Notes: a model not told the origin generated them from the sequence alone. A DNA stretch of 64,000 nt from Alphaproteobacteria bacterium (GCA_030427385.1 JAUHWR010000001.1:1054001-1118000); one strand, 5' to 3'. Positions 9,573-17,673 are shown, numbered from the stretch's first letter. A program made the numbers and translations.

Positions 9573-11432
9573 TTACGCGGCTTCTTTCAAAAACCCGCCG
9601 GATTGCATATTCCACAGCTTAGCATAATGACCTTTGGGGAGGTTAATCAACTCATCATGCGTGCCATCTTCAATGATCTCGCCCGCTTCCATGACCAAAA
9701 TTCGATCCATTTGCCGCAGGGTTGATAAACGGTGTGCGATCGCCAAAACGGTTTTATCCTCCATAATCCCCTCCAGCGCCGTTTGAATGGCATGTTCACT
9801 TTCACTATCCAGCGCAGACGTGGCCTCATCCAGAATCAAAATCGGTGCATCTTTTAAAATTGCACGTGCAATCCCGATACGCTGCTTTTGCCCGCCTGAT
9901 AACTTCACGCCGCGTTCTCCGACATGTGCTTGATATCCCTTGCGCCCGCGATTATCCTCCAGCCCCAAAATAAACTCATGCGCGCTGGCACGTTTAGCGG
10001 CGGCAATAACCTCATCTTCACTAGCTTCCGGCTTACCATAGCGGATATTGTCAATAATTGAGCGATGGAATAGATAGCTTTCCTGCGTCACAACTGTGAT
10101 ATGACGGCGTAAACTTTCCTGTGTAATCTCAGAAATATTTTTCCCGCCAATCTCAATTGCCCCATCCTGCACATCATAGGCCCGCACTAATAAACTGGTA
10201 ATCGTTGATTTTCCCGCGCCGCTGCGCCCAACCAGACCCACTTTTTGACCCGCAGGTATATGCAGATTGAACTTGTCAAAGACCAGATCATTCTCCTCGC
10301 TTTTCTTGCCATAATTGAATGTCACCGCGTCAAAACGAATATCGGAAGAGGTGCGGTCAACCGCCAAATCCTGCGCTTTTTTCTGGTCTGTGACATCATG
10401 CTTACGGGTCAGGATCTCAATCCCTTCTTGCACGCGTCCCAAATTCTCAAAAATGCCGGAGACCTCGAACATGATCCATCCCGATTGAAACGTCGCCTGA
10501 AACACCATCGGCAATGCCATCGCGGTCGCGGCAATACCTGCCTGCCCTTGCGTTTGAATCAGAATATAACCGACATACGCCGTCGCAATCAGCAAGAGCG
10601 TATTCATGATATCAATCACAAATGTCATCTGCCAGATCGTTGACGTGACCCCGCGAAAACTACTGCTATGCTTTCTCAATAATCCCACGACCCGCGCATC
10701 TTCATGATCGGTGCGCGCAAAATATTTGATCGGCAAGGCATTGGTAAAGCTGTCCACAATTTGCCCCGTTAATGTACTCATATCTTCGGAATGCTCGGTT
10801 GAACGCCTCTGCACTTTAGGTACAAAACACCATAAAATATACGCATATCCAACCAACCAAATTGCCAAAGGCAGCGCCAATAAGACATCCGCATGAAACA
10901 GGAACCATAAATTCGTCGCCGTAAATGTTAGCGCAAACCATACAGATCCGATCGTAGATTTCACAGCATCACGTAAGGACGGCGCAGATTGTAACAATTT
11001 ATTGGCAATCCGCCCTGCAAAATCATTTTGAAAAAATGCCAATGATTGCCGCGCCGTATACCAATAAAGCTGGCGACGTACCAAATTCCCCACATAAGGT
11101 GTATAAACCAGATGATAGAAAATTTCCGCCAAAGTGCCGACCACAAACCGGATCGCCAATAATGCCACCCCCAACCATAACATCGCCGCGCCGTATGATT
11201 CCTGCGCCACCAACTCGCCGACATACCAGAACATCACCGAAATTAACATCGCAAATGCGCCTTCGGTTACGGCAATCCCGATCAACGGCCACTTAACTTG
11301 CTTTGCAAAAAACCAAACAAACGGAGCCAGCTTATTTGGCAGTTTGTCCAACCCCTCTGCGGGCATCTGATCTATATCAATATGAAGATGGCGATCCAGC
11401 TTCATAATATTTTTGTGTAATAATTTAAACAT
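9573..11432 (-). CDS. ABC transporter, fused permease-ATPase exporter (MsbA/MdlB type)
   Basis: A 619-residue half-transporter that would dimerise in the inner membrane. The N-terminal ~330 residues carry the six-helix ABC_membrane domain. The ATPase domain follows with Walker A GRSGAGKST (near 407), signature LSGGQKQR (near 508), Walker B ILILDEATS and the H-loop AHRLS. There is no C39 peptidase domain at the N-terminus. The substrate cannot be told from sequence; lipids, drugs or peptides are all possible. AAGGA precedes the ATG. A 54-codon ORF lies just upstream on the same strand. Confidence 0.88.
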   Translation of the reverse strand: MFKLLHKNIMKLDRHLHIDIDQMPAEGLDKLPNKLAPFVWFFAKQVKWPLIGIAVTEGAFAMLISVMFWYVGELVAQESYGAAMLWLGVALLAIRFVVGTLAEIFYHLVYTPYVGNLVRRQLYWYTARQSLAFFQNDFAGRIANKLLQSAPSLRDAVKSTIGSVWFALTFTATNLWFLFHADVLLALPLAIWLVGYAYILWCFVPKVQRRSTEHSEDMSTLTGQIVDSFTNALPIKYFARTDHEDARVVGLLRKHSSSFRGVTSTIWQMTFVIDIMNTLLLIATAYVGYILIQTQGQAGIAATAMALPMVFQATFQSGWIMFEVSGIFENLGRVQEGIEILTRKHDVTDQKKAQDLAVDRTSSDIRFDAVTFNYGKKSEENDLVFDKFNLHIPAGQKVGLVGRSGAGKSTITSLLVRAYDVQDGAIEIGGKNISEITQESLRRHITVVTQESYLFHRSIIDNIRYGKPEASEDEVIAAAKRASAHEFILGLEDNRGRKGYQAHVGERGVKLSGGQKQRIGIARAILKDAPILILDEATSALDSESEHAIQTALEGIMEDKTVLAIAHRLSTLRQMDRILVMEAGEIIEDGTHDELINLPKGHYAKLWNMQSGGFLKEAA

Positions 11433-11498
11433 AAGTATTTTTCCTTCGTAACTTTTTTAAAGCGAAGGCGAACAGAAATCTAAAGTTTTTAAGAATTT

Positions 11499-11520
11499 GT
11501 CAGCCTTCAAAATGGCTGAC
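11499..11520. other. Stem-loop between the 54-codon ORF and the ABC exporter gene
   Basis: Perfect 7-bp inverted repeat GTCAGCC / GGCTGAC with an 8-nt loop. There is no T-run on either side, so it may be an RNA-processing or attenuation hairpin or an operator rather than a terminator. The rest of 11433-11534 is AT-rich without other signals. Confidence 0.4.
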
Positions 11521-11534
11521 ATATAGAACAAGGT

Positions 11535-11699
11535 CTAATGACAGCCTAAAATATTTGGGAATCCATTTGAAAAAGACGGAATCCGAGTCCGGATGATATA
11601 GGCTGGGCCATTATTCGCAGGAAGAACAACACCGCCCACAGCAAAACCGGCGCTTTGAAGCGTCTCTTTCTGTCCGTGATTTAAATTTGTGTTATTCAT
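11535..11699 (-). CDS. Small ORF, 54 residues, possible secreted or leader-type peptide
   Basis: The ORF reads from ATG 11699 to TAG 11535. The N-terminal half is polar, then AGFAVGG (residues 17-23) followed by a hydrophobic-to-aromatic tail ending GCH. The position of Gly-Gly after a ~23-residue leader and the ABC exporter gene 102 bp downstream on the same strand recall double-glycine leader peptides. However, the exporter has no C39 peptidase and the leader lacks a good LSxxEL signature. Upstream GAG at about -9 is a weak ribosome site. I do not recognise a family; it may be non-coding. Confidence 0.35.
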   Translation of the reverse strand: MNNTNLNHGQKETLQSAGFAVGGVVLPANNGPAYIIRTRIPSFSNGFPNILGCH

Positions 11700-11895
11700 A
11701 CCATTCTCAATCTGTCATTGATTTTTTATAAAAACCCACAACTAAATTTTTTGCAAGCCTTTTTTTGCTGCGTTGCATGAAAAATTAGAAATTTGTCAAA
11801 TAATGATGATGAGACATTTGGATGATCAGAATATAATAACTCTATCCATATACTCGTATTTTTCCTGAAAAGAAGCACCAAAAGTGCACCAAATC

Positions 11896-11962
11896 GAGAG
11901 ACTATCCTCTGAAACTGGCAGGGGCATGGAGCCTCGAACTCCAGACCTACGGTTTTGGAGAC
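11896..11962. repeat. Left attachment-site copy (tRNA-Trp 3' fragment)
   Basis: This copy contains the tRNA 3' half through the anticodon loop (GGTTTTGGAGA on this strand) plus 19 bp that lie beyond the tRNA 3' end. It differs from the right copy at two positions (C/G and C/A). It cannot fold into a tRNA because homology stops after the anticodon loop. Confidence 0.85.
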
Positions 11963-12129
11963 TTTCCAGAACTATAGAACGCAAATAACTGCGACTAAAG
12001 ATAACAATAGATTCAGCGGGTTATCAAGAAATATCTTTTGTACTTATTTGCATATCATCGTGCTTTTTCAATCCCAAGTGTGCCGTGAGTGTGCCTTTTA
12101 AAATGTATATTCGGTGCTAGCTTCTTACA
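11963..12129. other. Left inner end of the tRNA-Trp element
   Basis: AT-rich sequence with no ORF I can support. It holds the first paired AGTGTGCC site (12077-12095). A GATAAC/GTTATC inverted repeat (12000-12025) is visible but unexplained. Confidence 0.4.
12077..12095 (+). repeat. Integrase arm-type site candidate, paired AGTGTGCC
   Basis: Two copies of AGTGTGCC at an 11-bp step (12077-12084 and 12088-12095). The central 16-mer TGTGCCGTGAGTGTGC recurs exactly, inverted, at 13429-13444. One helical turn between copies suits cooperative binding by the integrase N-domain. Confidence 0.6.
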
Positions 12130-12942
12130 TTATAATGCAAGAGCGGCTATGGCAGCAGAAATTTTGTTACCTTCCCAATCTGCCAATACCTCGTTTGGTT
12201 GAACTTTATAGCACTCACCTAAAGAGCTTGGAATATAAGCTCTATGTGTATCCACAGAATGAAAATATTCAGCATCGTGATATAAAGGATGTGATGGCGC
12301 AATTTGTTTTCTATGAAATGCAACTGAAAGGTGATGCTGTATTAAATGAGTCCCTTCATGGTGTGCTGTATTAAATGCCTCTAAAGCGTCATGAATTAAT
12401 TCACCGTGATGTGAATATTGAGTAATTCTTCCTCGACCTGTTTTCAAATCTCCAGAAAAACCTCCAAATACCAATGTGACAACGCTGCCATTACTTCTAA
12501 TCGCACCTTCTTGAAAATCATGATTATATGGAAGTTTCTCTGAAAGACCTTCAACATATGACTTTCTTTGCAATCTAACCGATTGCCTAAGGGCAAACTT
12601 TTTTGCATCTGTTGATATTTTATTCCAGTTTCTATAGGCAGTTAAAACTGGCTTATTTTCATTGGATGTAAGCTCCCGAATAAATATCTGCCTCCTTTTT
12701 CTTTGCCACTCATGAAAATCAGTAGATATTTCAAAAGCCTTACTTAAGCTTAGCAAAGACATTTTTGAAGTATCAAAAGCTGGGTAAGGATTTTCTGCCC
12801 TTCTAGCTTCAAGAATACGCCGTATTAATGCGCATTTTGAGGAAGTTGATAGAGAACCTATATCTTCTGTCAAAAGCGGTTCAGCAAATGATTTTGCAAA
12901 AACCTCTCTTAAATCAACTGTTTCAACCCGCCTGTTACGCAT
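12130..12942 (-). CDS. Unrecognised cargo protein with HExxH (HEGTH) zinc-metalloprotease-like motif
   Basis: A 270-residue protein and the only intact gene of the tRNA-Trp element. The C-terminal third carries H195-E196-G-T-H199 on an apparent helix (AFNTAHHEGTHLIQHH). Further on, a QPNEVLADWEG segment offers Glu251 as a third zinc ligand; a Y..QP.E..A pattern of this kind follows HExxH in several predicted peptidase-like families. The N-terminal two thirds is basic and helical with no signal peptide, so a cytosolic protein is likely. No Shine-Dalgarno precedes ATG 12942; the upstream region is very AT-rich. Function unknown: a selfish-element toxin, anti-host protease or morphon remnant are possibilities. 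Confidence 0.65.
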   Translation of the reverse strand: MRNRRVETVDLREVFAKSFAEPLLTEDIGSLSTSSKCALIRRILEARRAENPYPAFDTSKMSLLSLSKAFEISTDFHEWQRKRRQIFIRELTSNENKPVLTAYRNWNKISTDAKKFALRQSVRLQRKSYVEGLSEKLPYNHDFQEGAIRSNGSVVTLVFGGFSGDLKTGRGRITQYSHHGELIHDALEAFNTAHHEGTHLIQHHLSVAFHRKQIAPSHPLYHDAEYFHSVDTHRAYIPSSLGECYKVQPNEVLADWEGNKISAAIAALAL

Positions 12943-13019
12943 GTATTTATTTTTTATAATTTAGAAAAAATAAACATAATTCAATTTTTTTTTGTTTTCA
13001 ATAAAATTTATTTAAACTT
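12943..13019. other. AT-rich spacer inside the element
   Basis: About 77 bp of A/T runs between the cargo start and the integrase relic. It probably holds the cargo promoter (TATAAA on the minus strand about 10 bp before the start codon), but there is no convincing -35. Confidence 0.3.
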
Positions 13020-13295
13020 TTAAACCCTTCCCAAACTTACTATAAACGAACATAGCCAAAGATATATCTGCCTCCTCCTTAGCCGCCGATAACGGTTAAT
13101 CATATCCGCCAAAATATGATTTTGAGCAATAGAGGTTTTGAAACAACGTCACTCACGCATTGCCGCCTCGGTAGACTGCGCCCTTTTCTCAGCATCGGTT
13201 AAGCGTTTGAAAATTGTGCGTTTAATGGGATGACCTTTTAAGCGCACCTGAACACGATAAGAAACTTCGCCATTTTGCAATTCGCGTTTTTGCAT
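13020..13295 (-). pseudogene. Tyrosine integrase, N-terminal relic with an internal stop
   Basis: Reading from ATG 13295 gives a 48-residue ORF containing KRELQNGEVSYRVQVRLKG and FKRLTDAEKRAQSTEAAMRE, the arm-binding AP2-like N-domain of phage/island integrases. It ends at TGA (13151-13149) where relatives have Gly (REG), and the same frame resumes as RCFKTS..HILADMINRYRR, the start of the SAM-like core-binding domain. Homology fades after that and the catalytic R-H-R-Y domain is absent from the window. One G-to-T nonsense change and a 3' deletion therefore inactivated it. It points away from the tRNA, as expected for an integrase beside its attachment site. Confidence 0.78.
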
Positions 13296-13428
13296 AGAAG
13301 CCACAATTTACCCTTCACAAAGGATTAGAGTCAAAGGCAATACATAGCAACTTAGGACACATAAACCGCAGGTCTTATGCACATCTTTTATAGTTTTCAA
13401 TGGCTTGATAAATTCCGAATTATAAAAA

Positions 13429-13444
13429 GCACACTCACGGCACA
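13429..13444 (-). repeat. Inverted copy of the arm-type 16-mer
   Basis: GCACACTCACGGCACA is the exact reverse complement of 12079-12094. It lies between the integrase start and the attachment site. Confidence 0.65.
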
Positions 13445-13503
13445 ATCGCATCTTAAAAGCAGCTATTTTCTGCCTTGTAGTTTATTGTGACCATTAGTCG
13501 GAA

Positions 13504-13522
13504 AGTGTGCCTTTAGTGTGCC
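13504..13522 (+). repeat. Paired AGTGTGCC arm-type site next to the attachment repeat
   Basis: AGTGTGCC occurs at 13504-13511 and 13515-13522, again at an 11-bp step. The site ends 5 bp before the right 67-bp repeat. Confidence 0.6.
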
Positions 13523-13527
13523 TTTTT

Positions 13528-13594
13528 GAGAGACTATCCTCTGAAAGTGGCAGGGGCATGGAGACTCGAACTCCAGACCTACGGTTTTGGAGAC
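13528..13594. repeat. Right attachment-site copy, inside and beside tRNA-Trp
   Basis: 67 bp matching 11896-11962 at 65 positions. It covers the 3' end of the intact tRNA through the anticodon loop plus 20 bp of downstream flank. Confidence 0.85.
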
Positions 13595-13623
13595 CGTCGC
13601 TCTACCAACTGAGCTATACCCCT
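13548..13623 (-). tRNA. trnW: tRNA-Trp (anticodon CCA)
   Basis: 76 nt including an encoded CCA. The acceptor stem AGGGGTA/TGCCCCT pairs fully (one G-T). The D arm is GCTC/GAGC, the anticodon arm ACGGT-CTCCAAA-ACCGT gives anticodon CCA, and the T arm is TGGAG-TTCGAGT-CTCCA. The gene is the integration site of the adjacent element; its 3' end has been rebuilt by the insertion and remains intact. Confidence 0.96.
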
Positions 13624-13687
13624 AAACAACAGAAACTTTTTCTATCATAACAGGCATTGAAAAAAAAGCGAAATTCCACCCACCTTG

Positions 13688-14548
13688 TTAATTTATCTTA
13701 TCCACCGCCACATTATCGATCAGGCGTATTCCCTCCACGCGAACCGCAGCTAATAGGCGCATCGGTTTATTTTGATTATCATTGCTTACCTCTTGTAGAT
13801 GATCGGCGCTACGCAATTCGATATATTCAATATCCTGAAACCCCATTGCATTTAATTGATCCCGCCCATAATTTTGCGCATTTTCTGTTGATACATCCCC
13901 CTTTGCAACTTGCGCAGCCAAATCAAAGAGAACCTTATTCAGACGCTTTGCTTGTTTTAAACCTTGCGCGGATAAGAATACATTTCTGGAGGATAGCGCC
14001 AAACCATCTTCATCCCGCATTGTTGCCGCGCCCTCAATTTCAACGGGAATGGTCAAATCCCGCACCAATTGGCGGATCAGGCATAGTTGCTGATAATCTT
14101 TCTCACCAAAAATTGCGATATCGGGCATGACTTGTAGTAACAATTTACAAACCACCGTGGCAACGCCGTCAAAATGCCCAGGGCGGACGGCGCCTTCCAT
14201 ATGTTCGGTAATGCCGCTCACATGAATATTAGTGGCAAAATCATCGGGATACATCTGTAATAATGTCGGCGCATAGACCAGATCAACCCCCTCCCGTTTC
14301 AGCCTATCCAGATCATCTAGATGGTTTCGCGGGTAATGATCATAATCCTTTGGGTCATTAAATTGTTTTGGATTTACAAAAATGTAAACAATGACGCGAT
14401 CTGCCTTTGTTTTGGCATGCCGAACCAATGATAAATGCCCCTCATGCAAAGCGCCCATAGTCGGCACCAACGCGATTGTCTGATGTGCATCATGCCAAAG
14501 CTTGACCTGCGCCCTGACATCCATGACGGTTTGAACTTCTTTTATCAT
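13688..14548 (-). CDS. panC: Pantothenate synthetase (pantoate-beta-alanine ligase)
   Basis: A 286-residue enzyme that joins pantoate to beta-alanine using ATP, the last step of pantothenate synthesis. The nucleotidyl-transferase motifs are present: PTMGALHEGHLSLV near residues 29-42, FVNPKQF near 57, FGEKDYQQL near 149, and the SSRN motif near 180 (KMSKS equivalent). It follows panB on the same strand with a 1-bp gap, so the two form a panB-panC operon. Confidence 0.95.
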   Translation of the reverse strand: MIKEVQTVMDVRAQVKLWHDAHQTIALVPTMGALHEGHLSLVRHAKTKADRVIVYIFVNPKQFNDPKDYDHYPRNHLDDLDRLKREGVDLVYAPTLLQMYPDDFATNIHVSGITEHMEGAVRPGHFDGVATVVCKLLLQVMPDIAIFGEKDYQQLCLIRQLVRDLTIPVEIEGAATMRDEDGLALSSRNVFLSAQGLKQAKRLNKVLFDLAAQVAKGDVSTENAQNYGRDQLNAMGFQDIEYIELRSADHLQEVSNDNQNKPMRLLAAVRVEGIRLIDNVAVDKIN

Positions 14549-14549
14549 A

Positions 14550-15359
14550 CTATGTCACTTTACCTTGATAGGTATATTGATCTTCCGGGAATGCCCGCGC
14601 GCGTACATCGGCGGCATAGCTTGCGGCGGCGCGTTCAATCTCCGTGCCCAATAAGGCATATTGCTTTACGAATTTGGGAATATGTTCGCCCGATAGCCCC
14701 AACATATCCTCTGTCACTAAAATCTGTCCATCACATTGCGATGATGCGCCGATCCCAATTGTTGGAATGCTCGTCATCGCACTTAATTGCGCGGCAACGC
14801 GCTCGATTGTACCCTCAATCACAACGGCGCTTGCCCCTGCCTTTTCGACGGCGATGATATCCTGCTTTAATTGCTCACTCTGCTCATCGGTTTTACCCTT
14901 TACTTTAAAGCCCCCTTCCGCCGGCGCGGATTGCGGCAATAAGCCCACATGCGCAATCACCGGAATATTATGATCAGTTAACATCTTAATACGCGGCGCC
15001 ATCGCCGCCCCGCCCTCTAACTTGACGGCATCACATCCGGTTTCCGATATAATTCGTTTGGCGCTATCCAATGCTAGGGCATCGCTGTCTTCATAACTGC
15101 CAAAGGGCATATCTACGACAATAATCGCCTGTCCACCTGCACCTGTTACAACTGCGCGTCCATGTGCGATCATATGATGCAGATTAACGCCCGTTGTATC
15201 CGCCATTCCATACAACACCATCCCCACGCTGTCCCCCACCAGTAGCAAATCAACATGCGGCGCAAGCAGGCGTGCCATTGGCGCACTATAAGCTGTTAAG
15301 CAAACCAGCGGCGCATCGCCTTTAGAGCGTTTTTTTAAATTTTGTATGCTTATTGTCAT
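14550..15359 (-). CDS. panB: 3-methyl-2-oxobutanoate hydroxymethyltransferase
   Basis: A 269-residue TIM-barrel enzyme that makes ketopantoate from alpha-ketoisovalerate and methylene-tetrahydrofolate. Signatures include LTAYSAPMARL near 21, LLVGDSVGMVLYG near 40, the metal-binding VDMPFGSYE near 83, KLEGG near 113 and HVGLLPQS near 137. It is the first gene of panBC and divergent from the Do-type protease gene. Confidence 0.95.
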   Translation of the reverse strand: MTISIQNLKKRSKGDAPLVCLTAYSAPMARLLAPHVDLLLVGDSVGMVLYGMADTTGVNLHHMIAHGRAVVTGAGGQAIIVVDMPFGSYEDSDALALDSAKRIISETGCDAVKLEGGAAMAPRIKMLTDHNIPVIAHVGLLPQSAPAEGGFKVKGKTDEQSEQLKQDIIAVEKAGASAVVIEGTIERVAAQLSAMTSIPTIGIGASSQCDGQILVTEDMLGLSGEHIPKFVKQYALLGTEIERAAASYAADVRARAFPEDQYTYQGKVT

Positions 15360-15402
15360 TTTATCCCTTGAGATCTTCCATCAACTTCTTAAATATATTC
15401 CC

Positions 15403-16815
15403 ATGCGACATGCAATCTTTATTTTTTCACTTATGGCGGCTTCCGCGTTTTTGGCTTATGCCTACGCACAGGATGAAATCGTTCCATCTTCACGCACTCA
15501 AATCCAGCTTTCCTATGCACCGGTTGTGAAAAAAATAACCCCCGCCGTGGTCAATATATATACCAAACGTGTGGTTCAACAAAGGGTGCATCCCTTTATG
15601 AATGATCCGTTCTTTGCCCCCTTCTTTGGCAATGGCGGCGGTGTCATGCGCCAACGTATTGAAAATTCACTCGGATCCGGCGTCATCGTTGACCCAAGCG
15701 GCATTGTCATCACTAACGCGCACGTTATTAACGGCGCCAGCGAAATTATTGTTGGTCTGTCCGATGGACGTGAATTTAACGCCGAACTTTCTCTCAGCGA
15801 CCAACACACCGATCTTGCCGTTTTACGAATTACTGATGATGCGGGCACGTTACCCCATGCCCCTCTTCGCCCCTCGGAATCACTAGAGGTCGGCGATCTT
15901 GTTCTGGCTATTGGCAATCCGTTCGGGGTCGGACAAACCGTGACCAGCGGGATTGTCTCTGCGTTGGCACGCTCGGCGCTTAATATTAATGACTATAATT
16001 TCTTTATTCAGACCGATGCCGCGATTAACCCCGGAAATTCCGGTGGGCCGCTTGTGTCTATGGATGGCGGGGTCATCGGAATTAATACCGCAATCTATTC
16101 CCGCTCCGGTGGTTCAATGGGCATTGGCTTTGCCATTCCGTCCGAAATGGTTAATAGCGTTGTCGCGGCGGCAAAAATGGGGCAAGTCGGTGAAAATGGC
16201 ATTACGCGCCCATGGCTCGGCGCCACATTTCAAACTATCACACCGGATTTAATTGAAAGCTTTGCACTGGACAAACCAAACGGGGCATTGATTACCGAGC
16301 TTCACTCCGCAAGCCCCCTCAAAAAAGCGGGACTTGATATCGGGCACATTATTACCGCTATTAACGATAAGAACGTTCGCGACCCCGCCGAGCTTCGATT
16401 CCGTATGGCAACAATCCCTCTTAATGAACAGGCAACCTTAACCGCAATTAAAGACGGACAAGAAACACGCCTAAAAATTACCGCTATACCCGCTCCGGAG
16501 AATCCCCCCCGCAATCAAACAATCTTAAATGGTAACCATCCTTTAAATGGTATCGAAGTTTCCCAAATTAATCCTGCCTTATCATCCGAATTAGAGCTCC
16601 GCGAAGAAAGCGGCGTGGTGGTGACAAACATCCTTCAAAACAGACGCTTCTTTGGCTCATTAGCAATTGGAGATATCCTGCTGGAAATTAATGATATCAA
16701 AATATCAGATATCGCAGAGCTCCAAAAAAGCTTAAATAATTCAAACAATCCGAGGAATGTCTGGAAAATTATCTTCAGCCGCCAAGGACAGGTACGTCAA
16801 ATTGTCGTACGTTAA
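15403..16815 (+). CDS. Periplasmic Do/HtrA-family serine protease with two PDZ domains
   Basis: A 470-residue DegP/DegQ-like protease-chaperone. I use ATG 15403, which gives a proper signal peptide ending at AYA near residue 22; an upstream frame start at 15346 would run into panB. The catalytic triad in this numbering is H107 (TNAHVI), D137 (HTDLAV) and S213 (GNSGGP). The PDZ1 domain begins near LGATFQ, and PDZ2 near the GVVVTNI block ends the protein. The last 41 bp overlap the hypothetical gene on the other strand. The division into DegP, DegQ or DegS type cannot be made here; two PDZ domains exclude DegS. Confidence 0.9.
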   Translation: MRHAIFIFSLMAASAFLAYAYAQDEIVPSSRTQIQLSYAPVVKKITPAVVNIYTKRVVQQRVHPFMNDPFFAPFFGNGGGVMRQRIENSLGSGVIVDPSGIVITNAHVINGASEIIVGLSDGREFNAELSLSDQHTDLAVLRITDDAGTLPHAPLRPSESLEVGDLVLAIGNPFGVGQTVTSGIVSALARSALNINDYNFFIQTDAAINPGNSGGPLVSMDGGVIGINTAIYSRSGGSMGIGFAIPSEMVNSVVAAAKMGQVGENGITRPWLGATFQTITPDLIESFALDKPNGALITELHSASPLKKAGLDIGHIITAINDKNVRDPAELRFRMATIPLNEQATLTAIKDGQETRLKITAIPAPENPPRNQTILNGNHPLNGIEVSQINPALSSELELREESGVVVTNILQNRRFFGSLAIGDILLEINDIKISDIAELQKSLNNSNNPRNVWKIIFSRQGQVRQIVVR

Positions 16816-17161
16816 ATCCCGATTCACTTGCGCGCACTTCTAATTGATTGATCACACTCATCATTTGATCAAATTTTCGGCCTTGCCCCATATAATTTTC
16901 TAATGCCGGTGGCTTTGGCAGCGTAAACGCCAGTTCTTGATCAAGACCTAAACCTGAACAACTTCTTTTAATACGGATAACATCATCACAAATAAAACTA
17001 AGAACATGTTGGAGTGAAACATCCGATGACGTTGTGTGGAGCCTATATCCCTGCCTCCCTTCCCAATCCGCATCAAATAACTCAACATGAATATTCGATA
17101 ATAACTCTGAAAAATTATTACTTGCACTTTGATTATTTACGGCCTTTACGTGATCTAACAT
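16775..17161 (-). CDS. Hypothetical protein, 128 residues
   Basis: A soluble acidic protein with no signal peptide or membrane segment. A good Shine-Dalgarno (GGGAG, 9 bp before ATG) argues that it is real. The sequence includes FDADWEGRQGYRLHTT, a CDDVIRIKRSCSGLGLD middle and MSVINQLEVRASESG near the end. I do not recognise a family. It overlaps the protease gene end by 41 bp, convergent. The 277 bp upstream (to secE) carries only AT-rich sequence and a TTGCATGCAA palindrome at about 17190. Confidence 0.55.
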   Translation of the reverse strand: MLDHVKAVNNQSASNNFSELLSNIHVELFDADWEGRQGYRLHTTSSDVSLQHVLSFICDDVIRIKRSCSGLGLDQELAFTLPKPPALENYMGQGRKFDQMMSVINQLEVRASESGFNVRQFDVPVLGG

Positions 17162-17438
17162 TTTTGCAAACTCCCTCTCTCATATCTTGCATGCAAAAAT
17201 AGCATGGCATATTATGAAATAAAGGCAAGAACATTTTAATATGATAAGTCATCAAAAATTTTGATAACTTAATTTAGATTCTCCATGTTTCCAGCATTCA
17301 GCTGAACTAAATAACTTTTCCCTTTTTTTTTATGGATCTTTGGGGTATAAAGCGTTAGTTTTCCTAAAATGATCATCCACTCAAACGCCACCGGCGCTAC
17401 GAACGGCTGAAGGAAAAAGAAAAATTTGGAGAGATAAC

Positions 17439-17636
17439 ATGGCAAAAACCGGACCCGGCACATTTATTCAGCAAGTGAAAAACGAAGGCGCAAAGGTGAC
17501 CTGGCCTTCGAAAAAAGAAACCAAGCAAGGCACCATTGCGGTCTTTATCATGGTCACGCTTGCGGCGATTTTCTTATATGCCGCCGATCAAATGGTGGCA
17601 TGGGCCATCAGCCTTATTTTAGGTATCGGATCATAA
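17439..17636 (+). CDS. secE: Protein translocase subunit SecE
   Basis: A 65-residue single-span SecE, the clamp subunit of SecYEG. The amphipathic TGPGTFIQQVKNEGAKVTWP segment leads into the conserved WPSKKET motif and one transmembrane helix near residues 35-60. GGAGAG lies before the ATG. It is followed by nusG 37 bp downstream, the standard secE-nusG pair, but no ribosomal protein genes follow. Confidence 0.95.
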   Translation: MAKTGPGTFIQQVKNEGAKVTWPSKKETKQGTIAVFIMVTLAAIFLYAADQMVAWAISLILGIGS

Positions 17637-17673
17637 TTTAAAATAATTTGAATTTACAAAGGAAATAAAAAAA

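Larger units (their letters stand above)
13296..13527. other. Attachment-side intergenic region of the element
   Basis: No ORF is supported here. The stretch holds two more arm-type sites (13429-13444 inverted and 13504-13522 direct). A short Shine-Dalgarno-like GAAGGGTAAA lies upstream of the integrase relic. Confidence 0.5.
11896..13594. mobile_element. Decayed integrative element inserted at the 3' end of tRNA-Trp
   Basis: Bounded by a 67-bp direct repeat (11896-11962 and 13528-13594; 65 of 67 identical). The right copy includes the 3' part of the intact tRNA-Trp up to the anticodon loop, and the left copy is a tRNA fragment. This is the geometry left by a tyrosine integrase using a tRNA attachment site. 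Inside are a broken integrase (13020-13295), one intact ORF (12130-12942) and three paired TGTGCC repeats that look like integrase arm sites. The unit is about 1.63 kb, AT-rich, and probably immobile. Confidence 0.8.

Noticed and set aside
11896-11962. Second functional tRNA
   Set aside because: Homology to tRNA-Trp stops after the anticodon loop; no D arm or acceptor 5' strand can be formed.
12114-12374. 86-codon ORF antisense to the HEGTH gene
   Set aside because: It lies fully within the longer ORF, lacks a ribosome site, and its residues show no domain.
17269-17463. 64-codon ORF overlapping the secE start
   Set aside because: Antisense to the secE leader and start, A/T-run composition, no ribosome site.
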